Assembly: GCA_964617565.1 (NCBI GenBank)
Contig: CAZTYH010000013.1
Location: 1-52,834, forward strand
DNA length: 52,834 nt
Source: JAKJGV01 sp964617565
Lineage (GTDB): Bacteria > Verrucomicrobiota > Kiritimatiellia > CAIQIC01 > JAGNIJ01
Reading direction: 5' to 3'
Shown: one piece after another, positions 25,301 to 37,300 of the stretch
Layout: every line of letters starts with the position of its first letter
Numbering within the stretch: position 1 is the stretch's first letter
Notes under the pieces: model-generated
What the model was told of the DNA's origin: nothing
The model's input: the letters and a program-made list of their open reading frames with translations, nothing else
Databases searched by the model: none
Made by a program: the position numbers and the translations under genes

Positions 25301-28300
25301 AGCCCCGGGGTCTTTGATGAGCGGGAAAGCGTCTGGATTGATAAAAACGAGAACGGCGTTTTTGACACGGGAACCGATGTGCTCCTCTGGCAGGGAGAAA
25401 ACCCGATGAAGGAGGGGGAGTTGGGCGTGCCGTTGAACGCCTTGAGAGAGCCGCAGGTTCTGGCGAAGGTGCTCTATACGGACAAGGACCAAAGCGGCGG
25501 ATTCACCCGGAACCCGTTGCTGGCCTATTACAGGTTCGACGATGGCGGCGATGATGCCGAGGATTTCGTGCGGAAGGCGAAGAACAGCCTGACGGGCTCG
25601 CATTCCGAAAATTATGCTTTCGGCGACCGCGGCTATGCATTGCCGACCAATAACTTTTCATGGGTAACGGTTGACGCAGCTCCGACCTACGGCGCGACCA
25701 CGCGCCATGCCGATGATTCGGACGGAGACGGATTGCCGGATTCCTGGGAAATCATGTACGGATTGGATCCGTACGACGACGGGACATTGGGCGAGTCGGC
25801 CCCCGGCGCCAGGAATGGACCCAATGGCGCGCAGGGCGATCCGGACGGGGACGGTCTGATCAACCTTTACGAATACTGGTCAAGCACGAATCCGCGCGAG
25901 GCGGACACCTCCGGTAACGGAGTCCTTGACGCGGAAGAGGACTTGGACGGCGATGGCTTGTCCAACCTTCTGGAACAGGAGCAGGGGTCGCGTCCGGACC
26001 TGGTGGATACGGACGACGACGGGCTCATAGATTTTGAAGAATACGTGATGGGCACCAATCCGGCGGATCCATCCGATCCTCCCGTATCGAGAGCGATCGA
26101 ACTGGGGGGTGGCGTTTCGGATTATCTTGAGCTTCCACCGGCGCTGAAGCAGCGGCTTCCGGAATGGACGGTCGAGGCATGGGTCAAGCCGGCCAGCGTG
26201 GCAGGCGGCGAAGGGATTATTGTTCGGCGGGTGGTCGAGCAACTACCCAGCGGGTCCAACGCGGTGAACTATGCGTTGGGTCTTGAGTCGGATGGTGTCG
26301 GCGGCTTGCGGGCGTATGTCGAATACTCGACAGTTCTCGGGCAGCGGCGTGTCGTGCGGGGTGGCGCCGTGCCGACAGGAGTGTGGACCCATGTATCCGC
26401 TCTTTACAGCAATGCGACGCTGGCCATTTTCACCAACGGCGTGCTGGCTGTTTCGAGCAACAGCGCTCTTTTCAACTCGCCGAAGATCAATGGCCGCGGC
26501 GGCCACACCTTCCTGCGCATGGGCGAAGGATTTGCGGGACGGATTGATGAAGTGCGCATCTGGAGCTCGGGGCGCACGGCGGGCCAGATCGCGACAAACT
26601 GGAATCGCACCGTACCGCGATCGAGCGACGGGCTTGTTCATTATTTCCGTTTTGATGACGGGCAGGCGGTGACGAACATCCTGCCGTTCGGTCCGTTCCA
26701 TCAACCTGCCGGCGCGCAGGACTTCACTTATACGAACGATTGGAACAAGCACTGGCGGCACGCGGCGGTCCTGAAAGGAAACGTCGCGTTTGTTGAGCCG
26801 GACGGAGTTCTTGGTCCACCGTCCCTGCGCGTGTTGTTGAGTCCCGCCGATGCGGTTGTCGCGGGCGCGCAGTGGTCACTGAACGGAGGCGCATGGCAGA
26901 ACAGCGGAACGACCCTTTTCGATTTGCCGGCCGGCATACACAGCATTCTTTACCGGACGCTTTCGGGGTGGACCGCGCCGGGAGAAGAGGTCGTGGCCCT
27001 GAGCAATGGGGTGGCTACGGTCATAACCCGGAGTTACCTGAGGAACGGCGCGTTGTCCATCGTGATCCAGCCCACGGAATTGCAGGACGCGGTGCGCTGG
27101 AAAGTGGATGGCGGTGCCGCAAGGACCAGCGGTGAGATCGTCGAGAATCTGTCGCCCGGCGGTCACCTGGTGGAGTATACCTCGCCCTCGGGCTGGATTC
27201 CGCCGACGTCCGAGAGCGTGTTGATTCCCGCGGGGACCACGGTTTCTCTGGTGCGTACGTACTCGCCAAACATCGGCTTCATCCGGGTTAACATCGGGCC
27301 GACCAACGCGTTGGTGGATGGGGCGCAATGGCGCGTGAACGACGGGTTGTGGAACAACAGCGGAGCGGTAGTCGCTGTGCCGGTCGGAACGCATACCATC
27401 GGTTATCTCAAGATCCCGAACTGGATTCCGCCGGCGACCGACGTGGTGACCGTGGCGTACAGCGTGACGACAACGTTGACGCGGGTCTACACGGAGAATC
27501 CGAATGAGGATTCCGACAGCGATGGATTGCCGGATTGGTGGGAGGTTCTTTACGGGCTCGATCCGTATGATGCGACCGGGATCAACGGGGCCGACGGCGA
27601 CCCGGACGGAGATGGGTTGAACAACTACTATGAATACCTGTCCGGCACCGACCCGATGAATGTGGATACAAACGGGGATGGAACATGGGACGGAGACGAG
27701 GATCTGGACGGGGACGGGCTGACAAACATTGAAGAGCAGCATTGGAGAACGCGGCCGGATATCGCGGACACCGATGACGACGGGTTGACAGACTTTGAGG
27801 AACTGGACTCCTCGCTGTTCAAGCCGGACGAATGGCATGGCCGGCGGATTACAAGTCCCGTGTTCTCGCGGTCGCCCTGGATACAGCGGGGCATGCAGTT
27901 GACCGGCGCTCCGCAGGAAGCATCGCCGACCGTTTCAGAGTATCTGAATCAGTCGGAATGGCTTGTGGATCTGTGGTATATGCCGACGAACGCGGCGGTC
28001 AGCGGAGTGCTGGCGCAGCGCGTGACCACGGCAGGCTTGACGAACTTCGCGCTCAGGCTGCAGGCCGGGGTACCGGTGGTCGAATTCCAGACGCCGACCG
28101 GTGTGCGGCAGCAATTGGTGGGCGGTGCGGCGATCCCTGTGAATGCATGGACAAGGCTGGCCGCGGCTTGGAACCAGGAAACGAAGTCCCTGGAACTCTC
28201 GGTGAACCAGCGGTCTTACCAATCTCAATTGCTTGTCTCTTCCTGCGCGCGCGGTGAAGGCCGTGTCGAAATCGGCGGCACCGGCGTGCTTGGATATATG

Positions 28301-31300
28301 GACGAAGTCATCCTTCGTAATCCGGTCGTCCAGGACGTGGTGTTCGTGCTGGATGTGTCGGGGAGCATGGCGGGCGAGCGCATCGAATCGCTCAAGCGGA
28401 CCACCAAGCTCGCGCTGGACCTGTTGCCGACGGATATTCCTGTGGCCATCGTCACCTTTGCAACCGAGGCTACCAACATTACGCAGGGGTTCTCCCTGGA
28501 TCGTCGCCAGGCGAAGCGCCTGGTGGACGAACTCAAGGCGGAAGGATCAACGGCCTATCGTGCAGCATTGAGTGAGCTGACAAACACCGTTGCGAAGTGG
28601 TCAACCTATGAGCGCCATCTGGCGCTCTTCCTGTCGGACGGTGAACCGTTCCCCGAGGAGGAAACGCCGACGTCGCAGGACATCCTGGGCGTGAGCGACA
28701 AGCAGATCACGGTGGATACGATCGGGTTCTTGCTTGAGAACCCCGACGAATTGCAGCGCATTTCGACGTTGACCGGCGGCACCTACTATGAGGCGGCGAG
28801 CGAAACAGGCCTGCAGGAAGCGTTCGGAAGCATCCTGCGCAAGCTGTACAAGGTGCGGTATGTGTTCGATGACGGGGGCGTGACGGCGGAAGATGTTGAG
28901 CATCCGTTGAACTGGGATTTCGCCCTGAGCAACGTGGTCTTCACCACCGATGCCTACGTGGATGCCGCCCTCACGGGTGACATCGAGACCGGAATGCCTG
29001 AATGGTGGCAGAGCCTCTTTTTCGGCGACCAGGATGTCGAGCAATGGGGCGATGCCGACGGCGACGGATTGAGCAATCTGTATGAGTACTGGTGCGACAC
29101 GCATCCGTTGAAGGCGGACAGCAATGGGGACGGCATCCTGGATGGAGACGAGGACTACGACGGTGATGGGTTGAAGAATCTGGACGAGCAGATTCACGGC
29201 AGCGATCCCCGCCTGGCCGATACCGATGACGATGGGCTGGACGACCTTGCGGAAAAGGTTGCCGGAACGAGTCCGGCGAACTCGTTGATGCCGCTGAAGC
29301 TGCAGGCGCTGGTGCTCGGCGGCAGCGCCACCGATTACCTGGATACGCCCAACCAGTCGCGATTCGCGCTGAAGGACTTCACGATCGAGGCGTGGGTGAA
29401 TCCAGATGCCGGTTGGGGTGGCGATGGCTATGTCGTTCGCCGCAACGTGGAGGCGGGGGTCACGAATTATTTCCTGTCGGTGGACGGATCGCTGCGCCCG
29501 AGCGCGGGCTTCGGGGAATATCGGGTGACGGCGCCGTCGGCCATCACGGCGGATGGGGCCACGTGGACGCACCTGGCGGCGACCTATGATTCGGTGGCGC
29601 AGGAGTTAAGGCTGTATGTGAACGGAACGGAAGTGGCGGTGCAGGTCTGCGGCGCGAATCCGCGGCGGAGCGGGGTTGGACCGCTTATCCAGCGCGTCGG
29701 CGAGGGCTTTGACGGGCAATTGATCGAAGTGCGGCTCTGGAATGTTGTGCGCAGTCCGTCGGCCATTGCCACGCGGATGTGGACGACATTAAGCGGCTCG
29801 GAAGAAGGGCTCGCGGCCTATTACCGATTTGACGACGGGACCCGCTGGCGCACGGCGCCTTCCGTGATCGGCACCAGCGGAAACAACCTGACGGGCGGAC
29901 TGCCGGATCCTTCCATCAACCCGTGGCTGTGGGGTCAGGTTGAAGATTACGCCTTGAGCCATGTGCAGAAAGATTGGCAGAAGCGATGGCGCAACTCGGC
30001 AACCATTCGCGGAAGCGTGTCGTTTACGAACGCGCCCGGTGTTGTGGCGCCTCTGCCGGCGGTTCGGGTAATGCTGATGCCCGGCGCCGCGGTCGGCGCG
30101 GGCGCGCAATGGTCCATGAACGGCGGCCCCTGGCAGAACAGCGGTGACACCGTGACGCTGTCGGACACGAACAACCTGGTGGTCAACATCACCTACCGGA
30201 CCATCTCCGGCTGGACCGCTCCGTTGTTCGAAACGTTGACGATCAGTAATGGCGTTACAACGACGCTCACGCGTCATTACGCGGAAAACGGAAGCCTGAC
30301 CGTTCATCTTGAACCGGGCGAAGTGACCGACAGCGCAGGATTCAGCGTGGACGGCAGCGAGTTTGTTCCGAGCGGAAGTTCGATCAGCAACCTGAGTCCC
30401 GGACTGCACCTGGTGGTTTATCAGCCCCTCGATGGATGGGCGCATCCCGATGCGGAGTACGTTTGGATTGAAGAGGGCGAACACGTGGAAATCGTGCGTT
30501 CCTACATTCCGAATTACGGCTGGTTGCAGGTGTTCATCGAGCCGGCCGGGGCACGGGCCGCAGGCGCGCAATGGACCGTGGACGGCACGAATTATTTCAG
30601 CAGCGGATCTGAAGTTCTGCTGGTGACGGGCGAGTACACGATCGCGTTCAGCCGGGTGGCCGAGTGGGATGAGCCGGCGGACATCAACACCTTCCTCACC
30701 CCGCTGCTGGTGACAAACTACACCGGCACCTACACCTTTGTGCCGGACAAGGATTCCGACGGCGATGGNNNNNNNNNNNNNNNNNNNNNNNNNNNNNNNN
30801 NNNNNNNNNNNNNNNNNNNNNNNNNNNNNNNNNNNNNNNNNNNNNNNNNNNNNNNNNNNNNNNNNNNNACGCGGCCGGATCGTCCGGACACGGATGACGA
30901 TGGATGGACGGATTACCAGGAGCTGAACATAGGCTTGTTGAAACCGGATATGTGGCACGGCCACAGGATCACGAGCCCGACATGGTCGCGTAGTCCGCTC
31001 CTGTTCCGAGGTTTCCTGCTGGATGGTGGCGCGGGCGTGCAAGTGCCGTCCGGTCCATCCGGAGACCGGTTTGACCTGGCCGTATGGACGCTGGAGTGCT
31101 GGATCATGCCGACCAACGGCTTGCAGACCGGCGACCTGATCATCCGGACGACGACGGCGGGACAAACCAACTTTGCCCTGCGTCTCGTCAACAACGTGCC
31201 GCGGGTGCACTTCAGCAACATGACCGGCCAGGAGGAGTTTGTGGCCGGCGCCTTCGCGATTCCGACAGATGAGTGGACTCATGTGGCGGGCGTTTGGGAC

Positions 31301-34300
31301 GCGTTCAATAAGTCGCTGTCGCTGTATGTGAACGGAGTTTCCTACCAGTCCAAGGCGAGCCTGTTGAATTGCGCTCGCGGCGCCGGAGCAACGCGACTCG
31401 GTGGCGGCATACAGGGCGTGATGGATGAGGTCAGGATTTGGCGCGTGGCTCGCACGTCCGGTGAGATCGCCGATTTCATGAACAGCATCGGCGGGGAAAG
31501 CCTTGGCGAGCCCGAGACGGGCACCGGTCCGACGCCCGGCGGGGACGGGGACATCGAGGTGGCGACCACCGACCTGGCCGACAAGCTGTTGGAAGCGTTG
31601 ACGGAAGGAAACGTGGTTCCGGCCGGAGTGTCCAACCTGACCGCGTCATTCACGGGCGTGGCGATCGCGGCCGGCACATACAAGAACTTCCCGGACCTGC
31701 CCGGCGTGCGGCCGTATAACGGAATTATCCTCTCCACCGGAAATGCGAAAGATGCGGCCAGCACCAATACGTCTCCGAGCAAGACGACCAACCTGGGGCT
31801 TGGCGGAGACAGCGAAATGACCGCGCTGGTCAGTTCTCCGACGTTTGACGCGATTACGTTGACGTTGACGTTCACCACGGACGCGTCCGTGGAGGGATTG
31901 TCTTTCAACGTGCTCTTCGCTTCCGATGAGTATCCCGAGTATGTCAACTCGCAGTTCAACGATGCGTTTGCCGCTTTTCTGGACGGAGACAACATTACAT
32001 TCGACCAGAACGGCAAGCCGCTGACGGTGAACAACAACTTCTTCCTGCTCGACAACGATCCGTGGCATCCGGGACATCCCGCGAAGACCAACGCGACGCC
32101 CGTCAGTCTGTTCCTTGAATATGACGGGTTGACGCCGTTGCTGGTGACTTCGTGGCCGCTGACTCCGGGCACTCATACCCTGAAGCTGATGATCGCGGAC
32201 GCCGGCGATTCCATTCTCGACAGCGCGGTGTTCCTCAGCAACTTCAAGTTCTCGATGTCCGGGTCGGCCGGCACGGGCATCGCGCCGCCTCCGGATATCG
32301 GCACTTCGCCGTCGCTGGACCCGACCGGCAGCAAGCTGGTTGCGCATTACATGTTCGACGATGGTGGCGATGATGCCGAGGATTTCGTGAATCCGCTGAA
32401 CTGGGATTACAGCATTTCCGGCGTCGGGACAAGGCTCACTGCGGCTAGCTACGCCAACGTATTCGGTATATTCGATCAGGACGCCGACGGCATTCCGGAT
32501 TGGTGGGAGCAGATGTGGTTCGGCAGCCCGACGGGCGCCGATCCGAAGGGCGATCCCGACAGCGACGGATTGAACAACCTGTATGAATACCTGTGCGACA
32601 CGCATCCGCTGAATCCGGATACGGATGGTGATGGCGTGTTGGATGGGGATGAAGACTATGACGGCGACGGATTGACGAACCACGACGAGCAGCTGCACAG
32701 GACCGATCCACGCATCGCGGACACAGATGACGATGGAATCAGCGATATGGAAGAGAAGCTGCTGGGGACGGCGGGCGACAATTCGCTGAATCCGTGGGAA
32801 GTGAAGGCGCTTCTGCTGGATGGCGGCGCGGGCGACTACCTCGATCTGCCCATCCAGACGCGCTTCGCGCTCGATAACTTCACCATTGAATCCTGGGTGA
32901 ACCCGGCGACCGGGTGGGGCGGCGACGGATATGTTATCCGGCGCAATATCGAGCCGGGGGTAACGAACTACTTCCTCTCCATTGATTCCTCGATGCAGCC
33001 CCGCGCGGGATTTGGCGCCTTCAGCGTAACGGGACCCTCCGCGATTCCGTCTGATGAATGGACCCATCTCGCGGTGACGTACGAGCATACGTCGCAGGAA
33101 CTGGTGTTGTATGTGAACGCGACGCAGGTGGCGAGTGTCGTGTGCTCTCAGAACCCGCGAACCCGCGGCGCGGGTCCGCTGGTTCAGCGGATTGGCGAAG
33201 GGTTCGACGGCATGCTGAACGAATTCCGGCTGTGGAGCATTACGCTCAACGCGTCGAACATTGCGCAGAAGATGAACAGCATCCTGAACGGCGCGGAAGA
33301 CGGGTTGGTGTCTTACTATCGCTTCGATGACGGCACGCGATGGAGCCCGTCGCCGGTCCTGATCGGCACCAGCGGAAACAATATTACCAATGGCGCGGGC
33401 GGGGCCGTGAGCCCGGCTATTGCGCCGTGGCAATGGGGCCAAGTGGAAGATTACGCGCTTTATCATGTCCAGCGGGATTGGATGCGGCACTGGCGCGACT
33501 CGGCAACGATCCGCGGCAACGTAGGCTTCCAGGCGCTGCCGGCTGTGCGCGTGGTGCTTGGTCCTTCCGCCGCGCTTGATGCCGGTGCACAATGGGCGAT
33601 TGACGGTGGCCCGTGGCGGGAAAGCGGGGACGCGGCGGTTGTTTCGGACACGAACAATCCGACGGTAACGATTACGTACCGAACGATTGAAGGCTGGACG
33701 GCGCCGGTGACAGAGACCCTTGTCGCGAGTAACGGGGTCACGACGACGCTGACCCGGAACTATCTCAAGAACGGAAGCCTGACCATTCACCTGTTGCCTT
33801 CTTCGCTGACGAACTCAACCGCATTCAGCGTGGATGGCGGCACGTTTGTACCGAGCGGCACGAGAGTAGAGAACCTGTCGCCCGGACTGCATTCGGTGGC
33901 TTACCTGCCGGTGAGCGGCTGGATAGAGCCGACGAATGAAACGGTGACGATCGGAGAGAATGAGAGCGTGGTGCTTACCCGCACCTACATCTCCACGGAC
34001 GGCAGCCTGCAGGTGCTCATCGAGCCGTCCGGAGCACGTGATGCGGGGGCGCGGTGGACGGTGAACGGCACCAACTTCTTCAACAGCGGAGCCATTATGC
34101 CGCTGGCCACTGGAACGTATTCCGTGGCCTTCAGGGATGTTGCGGCATGGGATCGGCCGGCCAACATAAACGTCACCGTGTCTCCGGCGGCGCAGACCAA
34201 CGTCACGGGTACATACATCTTCGCGCCGGACAAGGATTCCGACGGAGACGGTTTGCCGGATTGGTGGGAACTGCTCTACGGCCTGGATCCTTTCGATGCG

Positions 34301-37300
34301 ACGGGCGATAACGGCGCCAACGGCGACCCGGATGGCGATGGCCTGCACAATATTTATGAATATTGGTCGGGCACCGATCCGCACAATGTAGATACGAACG
34401 GAGACGGGGTCTGGGATGGCGACGAAGACGCGGACGGCGACGGATTGACCAACCTGCTGGAGCAGGAATACGGCACGCGGCCGGACCAGTTGGATACAGA
34501 CGACGACGGATGGACGGATTACGAGGAACTGGACGTCAGCCTGGTGAAGCCGGATGTCTGGCATGGGCGGCGTATAACCAGCCCCGTCTATTCGCGGGCG
34601 CCATGGGTGCAGCGGAGCATGCGGATGACAGGGGTATCGCTGCCGACATCGGAAACAGTGGCGGAGTATCTGAACCAGGGCGAGTGGGAGATTGACCTCT
34701 GGTACATGCCGACCAATGCGGCGCCGGTGACCGGGCGCCTGGCTCAGCGGGTGACTACGGCGGGATTGACGAACTTTGCTCTGCGGCTGGAAAACAGTGT
34801 GCCGGTCGTCGAATTCCAGACTCCGCTCGGCGAACGGCATCGCGTGGTGGGCGGCGCAGCCATTCCGGCCAACGAGTGGACGCGGCTTGCGGCCTCGTGG
34901 AGCCCGGAGACCAAGGCGCTGGAACTGATGGTGAATGACCGTTCGTTCCAGGCCCAATTGCTGATTTCGACCTGTGCGCGTGGTACAGGCACGGTTGAGG
35001 TGGGCGGCCCCGGCGTGTTCGGATACATGGACGAAGTGACCTTCAGGAATCCGGCCGTGCAGGACGTGATCTTCGTCCTGGATGTGTCGGGCAGCATGTT
35101 CGGATCCAGGATCGAGGCGCTCAAGGCAACGGCGAAAGCCGCCCTGGATCTGCTTCCCAAGGACGTGCCGATTTCCATCATCAAGTTCTCTTCGGAGGCC
35201 ACGAACATCACCCAGGGCTTCACGCTGGATCGGCGGCGCGCGAAACAGTTGATTGACGGACTGGTGGCCGAAGGAGCAACCGCCTATCGCCTCGCGCTGG
35301 CGGAGCTTACCAATACGGTCGCAAGATGGTCCGACGAAGACCGGCACGTGGCGTTGTTCCTGTCGGATGGCGAACCGTTCCCCGAGGATCAGCAGCCGAC
35401 CCTTGACGATATTCTTGCGGTGAAAGAACGGCAGATTGTTGTTGATACAATCGGATTCCTGCTGGCTGACGCAACCTACCTGAAGCAGATATCCGATGTG
35501 ACGGGCGGCACCTTCTACAATGTTGCATCCGACAAGCAACTGCAGGAAGCGTTCGAGAAGATTCTGCGCAGGCTGTACAAGGTGCGGTATGTCTTCGATG
35601 ACGGCGGCGTGACGGCGGAGGATGTGGAGCATCCGCTCAATTGGGCCTTCGCACTCAGCAATGTCGTTTTCGCGACAGAGCAATATGTGGATGCGGCGCT
35701 TACGGGTGACTTTGAAACCGGCCTGCCGACATGGTGGTTGGACCTCTTCTTCGGAGAGGGCGGGGCGGAATCATGGGCCGATGCGGACAACGACGGCTTG
35801 AGCAATCTCTATGAATACTGGAGCGATTCCCATCCTCTCCGGGCGGATACGGATGCCGACGGCGTTCTGGACGGAGACGAGGATTACGATGGAGANNNNN
35901 NNNNNNNNNNNNNNNNNNNNNNNNNNNNNNNNNNNNNNNNNNNNNNNNNNNNNNNNNNNNNNNNNNNNNNNNNNNNNNNNNNNNNNNNNNNNNNNTTCCT
36001 CTCGGTGGATAGTTCGCGGCGGCCTCAGGCCGGATTCGGGCAGCACAGGGTTGTGGGGCCGACCGCCCTGCCGACCGACGCATGGACACACCTGGCCGCG
36101 ACGTACGACAACGTTTCGCAGGAGCTCGTGCTGTACGTGAATGGAGCGGCTGTTACCAACACGATCTGCTCCGAGAATCCACGGTTCAGCGGTGTGGGAC
36201 CGCTTGTTCAGCGAATCGGTGAAAACTGGAATGGCATGATCGAGGAAGTGCGCCTGTGGAACGTCGTGCGCAGTCCGACCCAGATTGATACGTGGCAGCA
36301 GAACCTGCTTGCGGGAACAGAAGAAGGGTTGATTGCCTACTACCGGTTTGATGACGGCACGCGGTGGCGATCGGCGGCGCCGGTGATCGGAACCAGCGGA
36401 AACAACATCACCAACGGTGTGTCCGCCGTGAATCCGGCGATCGTCCCGTGGCAGTGGGGGCAGGTTGAGGACTTTGCCCTGGGTTATGTTCAGAAAGACT
36501 GGACCAATCGCTGGAGACATTCGGCTTCGATTCGCGGCAATGCGACCTTCACCAACGCGCCGGGCGCGGTGCAGCCTCAGCCTTCCGTGCGCATCCTGCT
36601 CTATCCGGCGGAAGCGGTCGCCGAGGGCGGCAAGTGGTCGCTGGGCGGCGGTCTGTGGAGAGATAGCGGTGATGTGGTCAGCATCATAGGGACGAACTAC
36701 ACGGTCAATATCACCTACCGGAGCGTGGAGGGCTGGACGTCTCCCACGAACGAGACCTTGACGCTGACCAACGGTCAGTTCCTGACGCTGACACGCTATT
36801 ACCAGAAGAACGGAACGTTGACCTATACGCTTGAACCGGTGGCCGCGCGGACGGCGGGCGCCCGGTGGAGCGTGAACGGCGGCATTACCTGGCAGCTCAG
36901 CGATGTGACGGTGAGCAACCTGTCGCCGGGCAACCAGGCCGTGGTCTTCAATACGATCCCGGGATGGATCACGCCCGCGCCGACAAACGTGGTAATCCCC
37001 GAGGGCGGCGATGTGTATGAGATTGCCACCTATGAGCCGGTGATTGGCCGGTTGTATGTCATGATCCAGCCGGTGGATGCCATTTCGTCCGGCGCGTTGT
37101 GGCGTGTGAACCTCGGGCCGTGGACCAACAGCGGGACCTATGCGGATCTTGCGTACGGCGGTCACATCGTTGAATTCCTGCCGTTGCCCGGGTGGCGCAC
37201 CCCGGATGCGCAATCCATATCCATTACCGATCCATCCGTGATCACAATTACCGGCGTATACAGCCGGATCACGGGAATAGAGGTCTACATCGAGCCGGCG

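Noticed and set aside
31646..33790. Long minus-strand frame of 714 codons (and similar ones at 33815-35683 and 35771-37765)
   Set aside because: Antisense to the giant gene, whose sense frame has clear domains. The antisense translations are Arg/His-rich and match no family, and one runs through a gap. They reflect the codon bias of repeated GC-rich coding DNA.
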